A stretch of 64,000 nt of DNA from Bilabrum cf. latius (lineage: Eukaryota; Bigyra: Bicosoecida; Bigyra; Bicosoecida): assembly GCA_965178125.1 (NCBI GenBank), contig OZ237735.1, positions 186,001 through 250,000 on the forward strand, in the 5' to 3' direction. Positions within the stretch are counted from its first letter, which is position 1. Every line of letters starts with the position of its first letter. Of the stretch, positions 54,301 through 63,475 are shown in pieces. A program made the translations under genes and the position numbers. The notes beneath the pieces are model-generated. The model was given only the letters and a program-made list of their open reading frames with translations. It ran no database searches and had not been told where the DNA came from.

Positions 54301-57300
54301 ATCGCAAGGGACGAGGCCTTGTCTATCGCCATCGCGGCGCAGGCCGAGGCTGTCACTGTGGGGGCAGAGCCGCGAGCACTGGCCCTGGACGCGGTGGCTA
54401 GCTTGGCACGGAGGCTGGAGGCAGCGGCACGGAGGGACAGGAGGCAGCTGGAGCGCGCTGCCAAGCGAGGACACGAGCAGCCCTCCCACGAGCAGCCCTC
54501 CCACGTGAGGGGCCGCCAGCTGGAGGCTGCTATCCAGCGGGAACAAGAGGCGCGGGCCAGGAGGCTCGAGTGGCTGCGGCTGCGGGACTATGCGAGAAGG
54601 CAGCAGTATCTGGAGGCGGTGCGGCGCGCGGACGAGATCGCTCGTGCTGCGATCGGGGACAATCCGCAGCTGCTCCGCGACGCGTGGGGCGCGGGGGGCG
54701 GAGCCAGCCCGCAAGCAGCGGTGCGGCGCGCCTACAGCCAGAACCTAGACGATGTGCCCACCCCTCGACCCTAGTCTGCAGCACAAGACTACCAGTCATA
54801 GGACGGACTAGACGGTGGTGACGCATCACCGGCAGAAGAGGCCAGGCGACAGGCGGTGGAGCAGGTCCAGGGCCCGGGCTAGCTTGGCTACAGGCAGCAC
54901 GAGTTCGAGCCGCCGAGCGGTCTCGAGCTTAGCCCACTGTGTAACGACATCTCGTACGACCAGCTCGAGGGTGAGTTCAGGCACGGCTACGTGGGCGGGC
55001 TGGTGTCCATCTGGTACCGTGACGGCAGCGAGTACAACGGAGCGTACGTGTCCACGCTCCCGGACCCTCCCCGAGCCTCGATGCCTGACACGCCCTCCAC
55101 GTTCGATGAGGAACTGAAGCTGGCGCCCGGCATGCGCACCGGCAGGCATGCCATCGCGGACGCGGGCGGGCGGCTGTTCGAGGTGGCCATGCGGGCAGTG
55201 GGCCCAATCCCAGAGCGCCTGCTGCCTGCCTCGCTGCGCGGATCCAAGCACGTCGAGAAGTGGCTGGACGCATCTTCGCCCCAGCCTCGCCCGGTGCAGG
55301 CCGGTGGCAAGGCAGCAAGCGATCCTCTCGACCTGAACAAAGTACCTGCTGCAGCGGCCGGGCGCTGGTCTCCGAGCAGCGATCAGTCGTCCGTGTCGGA
55401 TCCTGACATGCCGGACGACCGCTAGTCTGGCTCTTTGATGTCCTCTGGCGGCCACCAGAACCTGCCCTCAGACTTTGAGCCCATCCCGCCCATGTCCATG
55501 TCCACTGACGGGGCGTCCGTGGGGTCTGACGAGCCGGGCAACCAAGGCGTCGGGCCGCTCGTCACTTCGTCGCTGCGTCAGGGATCGGCCGCAAGCCCAA
55601 CATTCACGCAAGGGCTCGGCACCGTTATTCCTAGCGGCGCCTCTCATCAGAGCCTGCAGAGCCTTCAGGGCCTCGCCCTCAACGAACGCCCCGCCAGTGC
55701 GTCGGTGGTTGTGGTCACGGGCCAGCCGCTGCCTGTTTCCCCCGATGATCCGGGGGAGGTGGACCTTCGCAGGGCCACCAGGCCGCGGGTGCGGTTCCCG
55801 CTCTTCTCGTGGCTCGGTAGCCTGTGCACCGCCATGGTGCGGCCCTCGCCTCCGATAAGGGGCCGGCTGGACGGTCACTGGGGCGTGTGGGTCACGAGAG
55901 ACGGCTGGCGCTTCGAGGGGCCCGAGGTGGACAACCACTTCAACGCGCTGCTGTGCACGGCGAGCAGGGCGGTGGTGCGGTCCCCTGACGGGCACGCCTA
56001 CGACGGTGCCATGTGCCTTGGCAAGCGCCACGGGAGGGGCGTGATGCGGTATGACAGCGGGACAACGTTCGACGGCTGGTGGCGGGATGGGGTGCCCTCC
56101 GGTCCTGGGGTCGTGACGCGCCCCTCTGGCCACCAGCTGGTCGGCTCCTTCGAGCACGGGCTGCCCCACGGCATATGCGTCGAGACGGACAGTGCCGGGG
56201 GGTTGTTCGTGGGCGAGTTCATGCACGGCTCCAAAACCGGCTTTGGGATCTTGCGGTCCGGACTGGTCGCAGCGGAGCCAGTGGGCGGCGTGCAGCTGCC
56301 TGCGTCCCTCAACACAGGAGCAGCAGCTGTGGATGCGCTGGTGAGAGAAGTGCACCTGGGGCACTTTGCCGGCAACCGTCCGCACGGGACGGGAGTCCGG
56401 CTGTACCGAGACGGGTCCTTGTTCTGGGGGGAGTGGCAGCACGGCAAGCGGAGCGGGTACGGTGTGTGGGAGTGGCCATCGGGGCAGAGGTACGACGGCA
56501 GCTTCGTCGACGACCAGAGGCACGGGGAGGCCGTCGTGTCCACGCCTGCTCCCAAGACGCTGGTGCGGGCCCCCGTCCTGCACGATGATGCCACTGTCCC
56601 GACGGCTGCTACGGCTGCTGCTTGTGCCAGTGGACCGGGGGGCCTGTTTCAGGAGCATGGCGCGGAAGACGGAGCAGCAGCTGATGCGCGACCCAGGGAG
56701 CAGGCGGGCCGCGATCCCACCGAGCCACCAGGTGCCTCCTCGTCCCCCTCCAGCGGCAGCACGGCCGGGAGAGAAGCCAGCCGGACGAGAGCCGTGCTGC
56801 GGCGACCACACAGACCGACATGGTCCGCCCGCACCGTGGACGAGACGGCCATTCGGTGGGTGCTGGACTCGGTGCAGAGCCGGGGCGGGTCGGTCGCCGC
56901 GCTGAGCGCGCGCATCGGCACCGAGGTGCGGCGGGCGCTGGACGCGTCCAGGCGGCTATACCGGGACGAGAGGCGCTGGGAGCGGCGCGTGGCGACAGAG
57001 TGGGAGCGGGACAGCAAGGTCCGCACGTTGGCTGAGCTATCGAGCGAGGCGGCCACGGAGCAGTTCAAGAGCAGCTTCCCGCTCGAGGTGCCGCTGCCGT
57101 CCCGGGGGCCAGTGCCCACCACTGCGTTCAGGGAGGAGGGCGAGTCCGGGGAGAGGGGGGGGGATGGCGACCCCCAGCACGGTGGCGATGGGGCGGCGGA
57201 AGAGGCCGAGTCGCCGCTGGCGGGCCAAGCAGAGCACTCGGCTGGTCCTCTCCCAGACAAAGCTGGCAGCGGCCCAAGCCAGGCCCCCGGCAGCGCTGCG

Positions 57301-59592
57301 ACAAGCCCAGCCCAATCGCCCGAGGCCCAGCTGCACCCGCTGCAGCCCGAGCCCGAGGCTAGCCAGGAGCAGCAGGGGGCGCTGGTCTGGAGGAGCCTGC
57401 TCGCCGGGACCACGGCGGCGGTGCTGCCCCGCCTGCCGCCCGGGGTGGACCCTGAGGACCCGGAGGTGAGGGAGATCGCGAGTCGGCTGCAGCAAGCCAA
57501 CCCGGAGGTGGCTGGCACGCGCGGGATTCTGCTGTCCAAGCAGGACCTCCAGCGCGAGTACGACAGCATGAAGCGGGATCGCGCCGACCTGAAGAAGCTG
57601 AAGGATCGCGCGGACCGCCTGGGAGCCCAGAGCGCCGGGGCCAGCGCGCAGATCCAGGAGGCGGAAGCCGACCTCTCCCGGGCCAGGGGCAAGCTGAACT
57701 ACGCCAAGCACGCCCTCGGGGAGTACTGGCACGAGAACGACCCTAGGAGGACCAAGGCAGAGTACGACGCCAGGGTCGCCGAGCTGGCGGGTCTCTCGGT
57801 GGAGCAGTGGGAGGAGCTGCGGTCCCTCAAGGAGCCGCTGCTGGGGCCCGCCCGGCTGCTGCGGCCCGTGGGCCGGGCGCTCGCCGTGCTCACAAACTCG
57901 CCCGAGGGCTGGTCCAAGGTAAAGCTGTGGTTCGCTGACTCGGACTGGTGCCGCCGGCACGGGATCGAGGTGGACATTGCGGTGGACGAGGACTACTACC
58001 AGGAGGAGGAGGAAGAAGAGGAGGAGGAGGAGAAAGGGGCCTCCCAGTCCGCTGCATCGGGACACGAAGCCGAGCCCGGCGCGGGGACGCACGAAGGGCT
58101 CGAGAGCCGAGCCGGTGCCCATCGGCGGAAGAAAGCCCCGCACTTCCGGGCGCGCCTCGTGCACGAGTTGCAGCGGCAGCACCTGAGCCCTTACGTGGTG
58201 GGCCGGTCCTCGAGCAAGCTGGACGAGGCGCAGCGGCTGCTCTACGGGGACCCGCAGCTGAGGCCAGACTCGGAGGAGGTGCTGAGGCTGCCGGCCGCGG
58301 CCCAGGCCGTCATCGGTTTCCTGCGTGCCCTGCACGCGCACGCCCTGGCGGCGGCCCCCGCCTACAGGCTGTGGATGGCCTACACGTCGGCGCGCACGGG
58401 CGTGGGCCTCTACTCGGGTTCGACCCTGCGCGCCGTGGAGGAGGCCGGGGCCCTCGCGGGCAGGGCGCGCCAGGCCGGGGAGAGGGCGCGCGCGGCGCAA
58501 AAGGCGCTGGAGCACCGGGAGCGAGGGCTCTCCCGCTGGGCGCGCGAGTGCGGCGAGGCGCGGGAGATCGTGCGCGCCTACCACGGCGACGACGGGCTCG
58601 TCGAGGTGGACGCGGACATGACCCCGCGGGGGTTCTCCGTGCCCGAGGGCGTCCTTCCAAGGGTGCAGCGCACTGGGGTGCGGGCGCGGGAGGACGAGTA
58701 CGTCCCCGCGCTGCGACAAGAGGACCGCGCCGAGATGGTGGCCGCCCGCGCGGGGGTGCTGCGGGACCTGGAGGGGGAGCAGCGGCGGGCCGAGGCGCGG
58801 AGGGTGCGCGAGTTCGATTCCCAGAGCGAGGCGCTTCTGGCGGGGCGCGGGGAGGGGCGGGGGCCGCAGTCCGGGATGGTGCTGGTGCGGGACGCGGACA
58901 GCGGGTGGTGGTACTGGTTCGACCCCATCGGGGGGGACACGGTGTGGGCGAGCCGCAGAGAGGTAGAGGGGGGTGCCGCCGCCGCCGCCGCCGCCGCCAC
59001 GGGTGGCGGGGAGGATGTGGGGCAGCTGGATGAGGACGAGGTGCGGGAGCTCAAGAAGCTGGCCCGACGTGCGCTGCGTGAGGGCAAAGAGGCTGCCGAG
59101 GCCGTCGCTGCAGCAGGGGGTGCTGGTGCTGCTGCGGCGCCCGCCTCGGAGCTTGCCAGGAGCAGGGCGGCCATCCGGGCGAGGAGGGGCGAGGACAGGG
59201 GCGCGGACAGCCAAGATGGTGGCGGCGGCGTCAGGGGGCCCCCGAGGGGCCGCGCGGCACGGGCCGGCGAGCATCTGGCCCGTCGCGTGGCGCACGAGAG
59301 CAAGGTTGCGGAGGCGATCGCGGTGATGCGGCTGGACCCCGCCGAGCTGGACCAGGGGCGCATCCTGAGGGAGAGGGGCGAGCGGAGGATGGAGCAAGAG
59401 GTGCTGGAGCCGGACGAGGGGGAGCAGTGGGGGCTGCCGGGGGCCGTGCGGCTCGGCGCGACATGGGACGATGCGGCCGGGCCCGGGCCCGGTCCACGGC
59501 GCGAGGACGGGGACGAGCAGAGGAGGAGGGACGTGGGGGGCCTCATGCGGATCTCGGGGCCCGGGATGGAACGTCTGAAACCCCTTGGATGA
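45307..59592 (+). CDS. Giant 4,720-aa LRR / IQ / MORN / WW repeat protein
   Basis: Two exons, 45307-46835 and 46959-59592, flank a 123-nt intron (GTGAGA donor, GCAG acceptor) and encode 4,720 aa ending at TGA. An in-frame TGA just before ATG 45307 fixes the start. There are 29 TAG codons, from 45586 to 55423, and no in-frame TAA or TGA. Residues 1-250 are charged coil. ~280-900 are Cys-containing (AMN1-type) leucine-rich repeats (LEVLACRGCS-TAG-LTDGGL, RDLDLSGCLRVSDPCI, LHTIDVSGC). ~1220-2250 are Arg-rich helices with IQ motifs (RTIQCVTRAWIARR, ATRLQSWWRGRRS, TRIQRNYRRRLARY, IRIQSAARMWLA), likely calmodulin-binding. MORN-type motifs fall at ~2870-2900, ~3170 and ~3470-3700 (YDGAMCLGKRHGRGVM, FWGEWQHGKRSGYGVW). 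Coiled coils with an acidic tract follow, then a WW-like motif at ~4490 (WYWFDPIGGDTVWASR). The combination suggests a cytoskeletal, cortical or flagellar scaffold. No named orthologue recognised. Confidence 0.83.
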
Positions 59593-59788
59593 TTCGTGCA
59601 AACCCGCGGTTTTTAAATCCATGCGCGAGCACAGAAGAGAGGCCGCGCGCGCGCGACAATGCCGAATCGATTTTGTTGTTGCGAGTGGTTTCGGTGCTAG
59701 TCTGGTTTTGCACGAACGGGGGATCGAAACGGAAACAGGAGTGCTCCACACACGCGTCTGCCCTTGAATCGCCGCGCAGCGCTCGAGC
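59593..59788. other. Short intergenic region
   Basis: 196 bp between the TGA of the giant gene and the proposed ATG at 59789, closed in the downstream frame by a TGA at 59765-59767. No feature recognised. Confidence 0.4.
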
Positions 59789-61612
59789 ATGCTCCCACAA
59801 AAGCGAGGGCGTGTCGATGGAAATACAAATACGGGACATGCGCGAGAAAATTCTTCCTAGCCGTCGTCCGGAGCGGCTCAGGACCATTCCGGGTCCAAAC
59901 GGCATCGCTCCGAATCCGGGGCGAGCGGGCGCTCGTCCGGCGGAAATTAGGCTGGATAGAATGAAACTAGTCAGGCGCAGCAAGTAGCCGCTGCTGCGGC
60001 ACGGCGAGCCGCCGCCGCGGCGCGGAGCGCCGGGAGAAAGAGCTAGCTGGACCAGCTCGCGAACGCGGCGGAACGGGTGAGCGCCGCAGAGTCTAGCACG
60101 CACGGGCGGCGCTCCGCATCGGCGAGAGCGATTGCTTCTGCGTACGGAAGCGAGGCTCCCACTCACGTGACCAGGGCCTCCACGGGCTCGCTGCAGCAGA
60201 CGAGGATCAGCCGGAGCTACCTCGACGAGCAGCAGGCGCCGGAGCCTCCCTCGGCCCAGCCGCAGCGCGGCCGCAACGCCGGCGCGGCGGCGGCCGCGGC
60301 CGCCGCCGCGGCTGCCGCCGCTGGCGCGGTAGCGGCGCGCCAGGCGCGGCAGACCTCCTCAGGCGGCGGGGGCTCGGCCGTGACCATGCCGAGCCTCTCG
60401 CGCATCCCGGCCGCCCCGATGCCGCCCCCCGGCAGCGGCGGCAGGCATCATGGCTCCTCGTCCTCCGCGGGGCAGCAGGGCGGCGCGGACGCCGACGCGG
60501 ACGCGGCGGCCCTCCGGCGGCGCGGGCGTCCCCGCGGGAGCAAGATCGCGGACGGCACGACGTGCCCCCAGTGCCAGAAGCCCTTCAGCACGCACTCCAA
60601 CCTGATCAAGCACATCCGGGCGGTCCACGAGAAGAAGCGCAAGTTCGAGTGCCCCAAGTGCAAGAAGCGCTTCGCGCAGCACATCGACATGGCCAGGCAC
60701 GTGGACGCCGTGCACAACCAGATCAAGGCCTTCCGGTGCCCGCTGTGCGACAAGGGCTTCGGGTACTCGAGCAACCTCAACAAGCACGTCGAGGCGGTGC
60801 ACAAGGAAAAGGTAGAGGTGCGCAGGGGCAAGGGGAAGCGGGCCGAGTTCGTGCGCAAGGACACGGGGGAGAAGCTGCCCATGCCCGTGGGCGCCGCGGC
60901 CACCATCACCACGGACCCGCTGCGCAAGCCGGCCCCCGTGTGGAACTCGGACGAGGGCAAGGCGCTGAATGTGGGCAAGCTCGACCTGTCCACCCCGGCG
61001 GGGGCGGCCGCCAGCGCGGCGCAGATCGCGGCGGCGCGGGCGGCCGGCCGCTCGACCTCCTCGAGCTCGTCCTCCTCCTCGTCCTCCTCCGCCATGGGGG
61101 GCGGAGCCAACAACGCCGCGGCGTCGGCGGCCCTCGTGGCGGCCATGGCGGCGTCGGGCGGCAGCAGCGGGCTGACCGGCCTGCCGCACTCGTCACACGC
61201 GTCCAACCCCCAGTTCGCGGCGGCCGCGGCGGCTGCGGCGGCCGCGGCTGCTCGTCACACCAAGGCCCGAGCGGCCGAGACGGCGGCCCGGCAGGCGGCC
61301 AAGAACGCCGCGGCGGCGTCCCAGCGGCAGCAGCAGCAGCAGCAGTCGTCGTCTTCGCTGGGGGGAGAAGGAGGGGTGTTGTCGTCTGGGTCGAGCCGCC
61401 TCCTCAGCATGCCGCCCCCGCAGTCGCAGACGGGCGTCAGGGCAGAAGGGATGGTCCCCGTGGTGGGGGCGGGGTCCTTGTCGATGCCCCCTCCCTCCGG
61501 GGCGGGGTCCTCCTCCTCCTCGGCGGCCCAGTCCAGGGTGGTGGACGTGGCAGCGGCGGGCGCGGCGATGGGGGCGAGGGCCGTGGAGGAGCAGGTCGCC
61601 AGGGAGTTCTGA
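59789..61612 (+). CDS. C2H2 zinc-finger protein with three fingers and long Ala/Ser-rich regions
   Basis: 607 aa from ATG 59789 to TGA 61610-61612, reading TAG at 59858, 59948, 59957 and 60044 as sense. This start is chosen because the frame is open from there with protein-like sequence (MLPQKRGRVDG, a basic nuclear-signal-like start; then GRRERKS-TAG-LDQLANAAERV), and an in-frame TGA lies 22 bases upstream. If TAG were a stop the gene would have to begin after 60046, losing this section. Three fingers lie at ~157-245: CPQCQKPFSTHSNLIKHIRAVH, CPKCKKRF ... HVDAVH and CPLCDKGFGYSSNLNKHVEAVH, preceded by an AT-hook-like RRRGRPRGSK. The remainder is Ala, Ser and Gln homopolymers. Likely a nuclear DNA-binding regulator. 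It is not close to the finger arrays at 10-20 kb. Confidence 0.8.
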
Positions 61613-61689
61613 TGAGAGGGTGAGGGGCGATGGGGGCGAGGGCCGTGGAGGAGCAGGTCGCCAGGGAGTTCTGGTGAGTGGGTGAGGGG
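61565..61689. repeat. 62-bp tandem duplication over the zinc-finger stop codon
   Basis: Two head-to-tail copies of a 62-bp unit (61565-61626 and 61627-61688) include the last 15 codons and the TGA of the upstream gene. In the second copy the stop triplet reads TGG instead of TGA, but it lies after the functional stop. Confidence 0.9.
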
Positions 61690-61891
61690 CCACTCGGTGA
61701 CACCCCGCGCCACCGCGTGTGGCACAAGTAGCTGGGGGGGCCTTGGGCCAGGGGTCTTGGATGGCCGCCCAGTCCGCGGTGCGGCCCGAGGCTGCGGGCG
61801 GCCGTGTCGCTGCTCCGACTGCTGGCACGCCTGTTCTGGTTTGCTGCCGAATGAAATGTACCTGACCAAACTGAATGGATTCTACGTTTCA
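61690..61891. other. Intergenic region, nothing recognised
   Basis: 202 bp between the tandem duplication and the crotonase-like gene (convergent). I see no gene, repeat or RNA in it. Confidence 0.4.
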
Positions 61892-62473
61892 TCATTCGTT
61901 TTGAATGGCTCTGCAGCGCTCGCGCCGTCTGGCCGGGCCGAAACGAAAAATGGGATCTGCAAGCCTCCACCCGCCCCTCGTGCGCTGCAGGAACCGGACC
62001 TTGGCCCCCGGGCTCAGCACCCGCAGGTGCGTGGACGCCACCAGCTCCGCGCCCCCGCCCAGCGCGTGCCCCTCCACGAGCGACACCGTGGGGATGCACA
62101 GCCCGCGCAGCCGGTCCAGCGCCCGCGTCATCACCCGGCTCATCGCGTCGCCCACCTCCGGGGTCGGGCCCACCGAGGATAGGTCGGCGCCCGAGCAGAA
62201 CGTGCCGTCGGCGCCGCGGAGCACGACGGCCCGCGGGTGCAGCCGGCCGACGGCGCCCAGGTCCGTGGCAGAGGCGCACTCTGCGAGCGCATCGATGATG
62301 CCATCCAGCTCGCACATCATGGATCCGCTGATGGCGTTCTTCCGGCGCGGGTTGCACAGGCAAAGCACAACTGCAACCGACGGCAGCTGCTTGCGGGGTC
62401 CGGCGAGCCACGCGACCCTGTACCCGCGCACGGTGCCCCCTGCGAGAGACCGCAGCACGCTGCGATGCGCCAT
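61892..62473 (-). CDS. Truncated crotonase (ECHDC1-like, ethylmalonyl-CoA decarboxylase family)
   Basis: 193 aa, TGA stop. The first ~160 residues match the crotonase core most like ECHDC1: NPRRKNAISGSMM, LRGADGTFCSGADLSSV (oxyanion-hole loop), IPTVSLVEGHALGGGAEL (second oxyanion Gly pair) and LRVLSPGAKVRFLQ. After KVRFLQ the similarity ends abruptly, and the tail is unrelated Arg-rich sequence; family members continue ~100 residues through a SWGG motif that I could not find downstream. Either a 3' exon lies beyond an intron I missed, or the gene has lost its C-terminal half through local rearrangement next to the 62-bp duplication. Family enzymes remove ethylmalonyl-CoA or hydrate enoyl-CoA. 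Confidence 0.65.
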   Translation of the reverse strand: MAHRSVLRSLAGGTVRGYRVAWLAGPRKQLPSVAVVLCLCNPRRKNAISGSMMCELDGIIDALAECASATDLGAVGRLHPRAVVLRGADGTFCSGADLSSVGPTPEVGDAMSRVMTRALDRLRGLCIPTVSLVEGHALGGGAELVASTHLRVLSPGAKVRFLQRTRGGWRLADPIFRFGPARRRERCRAIQNE

Positions 62474-62638
62474 CGAGCAAAAGGGGGGATGGAAACGGTG
62501 GGGGGGGGGGCAGTTGCCAGGGATGGGGGAAACCTCGATGGGCTGGGTGGTCCCGGATGGGAAGCGGCGTCTACGACCGGTGCTGCCTGTGATTGCGCGT
62601 GGTGGTCTGGATGCGGTGCGCAGGCCCGATCACCACAA
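62474..62638. other. Intergenic region upstream of crotonase-like gene
   Basis: 165 bp, G-rich on the plus strand, between the crotonase ATG (minus) and the tRNA-like fragment. No feature recognised. Confidence 0.35.
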
Positions 62639-62711
62639 GCCCTCTTAGCTCAGTCGGTAGAGCGGACGACTCTTAATCGTCAGGCCGCTGGTGAGAGCGT
62701 CGGCGGTGGAC
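62639..62711 (+). tRNA. tRNA-Lys(CTT)-like sequence, 3' half degenerate
   Basis: The 5' half is canonical: acceptor strand GCCCTCT, TA, D-arm GCTC-AGTCGGTA-GAGC, G, anticodon arm GACGA-CTCTTAA-TCGTC, giving anticodon CTT (Lys). The A box (TAGCTCAGTCGG) is intact. The 3' half lacks a normal T loop (no GGTTCRA), and nothing downstream pairs with the acceptor strand. It is therefore a pseudogene, or the head of a tRNA-derived SINE, rather than a working tRNA. The anticodon is not CTA, so it does not decode UAG. Confidence 0.6.
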
Positions 62712-62739
62712 GCCATGGACAGGTCAGAACGAAGCATAT

Positions 62740-62851
62740 GATCAGCGCGAACGTCTCTGAGTTCTTCTCGGTGGAGGTGCATTTGAAACCACGCAGCTCT
62801 GACGCCCGCACCCCTGCCTCTTGCACTGCTGGGCGAAAAGGCCTCCGCCGG
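62740..62851. repeat. Short dispersed direct repeat, copy 1
   Basis: About 112 bp starting gatcagcgcgaacgtctct and ending aaggcctccgccgg, repeated at 63093-63206 with roughly a dozen differences. It begins about 30 bp after the tRNA-Lys-like sequence. Confidence 0.9.
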
Positions 62852-63092
62852 TGGAGGAAGGCCGACGCAAGCTTTGCGCTCTGATCTGCGGCGGAAAGCA
62901 GGCGAACCATGTCTGTGTAGCCGCCCCCAGAACATCAGGCAACTTGGCTCGAAGCAAGCAATCGGTCGTGCTGCCAAAGAGTCTTGGCCCCAAGACCCGG
63001 ACGGGCACCCCGCCTGGCAGCATTGGCCACCAGCAGCCCGCCGGGCCAGTGGCAGGGCTCCCTCCGCAGGGCCGGCCAGGAGCAACGCAAAC

Positions 63093-63206
63093 GATCAGCG
63101 CGAACGTCTCTAAGAGTTCCTCTCGGTGGAGAAGCATTTGAAACCATGCAACTCCTACGCCCGCACCCCTGCCTCTTGCGCTGCTGAGCGAAAAGGCCTC
63201 CGCCGG
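63093..63206. repeat. Short dispersed direct repeat, copy 2
   Basis: About 114 bp, same orientation as copy 1 at 62740-62851, separated by about 240 bp of unrelated sequence. No tRNA-like head precedes it. The rest of 62852-63475 shows no recognisable gene. Confidence 0.9.
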
Positions 63207-63475
63207 CCTCAGGGGGAGCCTCACCTCTCGTGCGCGCTCTAGGATTGCACTGTACTTGCACGCAATCCCAAAATAAGTTTTCTCTGCATAATTCCATTTT
63301 CTTTTTGTGAAGCAAAGTCGCCACCGCCCGCGCGGCACGGCTGTGCACGTGGGCCCCCCCCCTCTCGCAGCCGGCCCCTGTCTGCCACGTCCTCCACCCA
63401 CCCCCTACTGGCCCGGACTGGGCTGGCCTGGGCTGGCCTGGCATCGTGCCTTCTCCTCGGCATGTGGCGCAAGAC

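Noticed and set aside
17-61612. In-frame TAGs as pseudogenes, sequencing errors or leaky readthrough
   Set aside because: Only TAG occurs (64 times), never TAA or TGA, across eight genes on both strands with catalytic motifs intact and no accompanying frameshifts. Decay or error would not select one stop, and readthrough would not tolerate up to 29 per gene.
17-61612. UAG as pyrrolysine
   Set aside because: Pyrrolysine UAGs are rare and sit at active sites of methylamine enzymes in archaea and some bacteria. Here they are frequent, in disordered and surface positions of eukaryotic genes.
62639-62711. Suppressor tRNA decoding UAG
   Set aside because: The anticodon loop CTCTTAA gives anticodon CTT (Lys), and the 3' half is degenerate. 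I found no tRNA with a CTA anticodon in the window.
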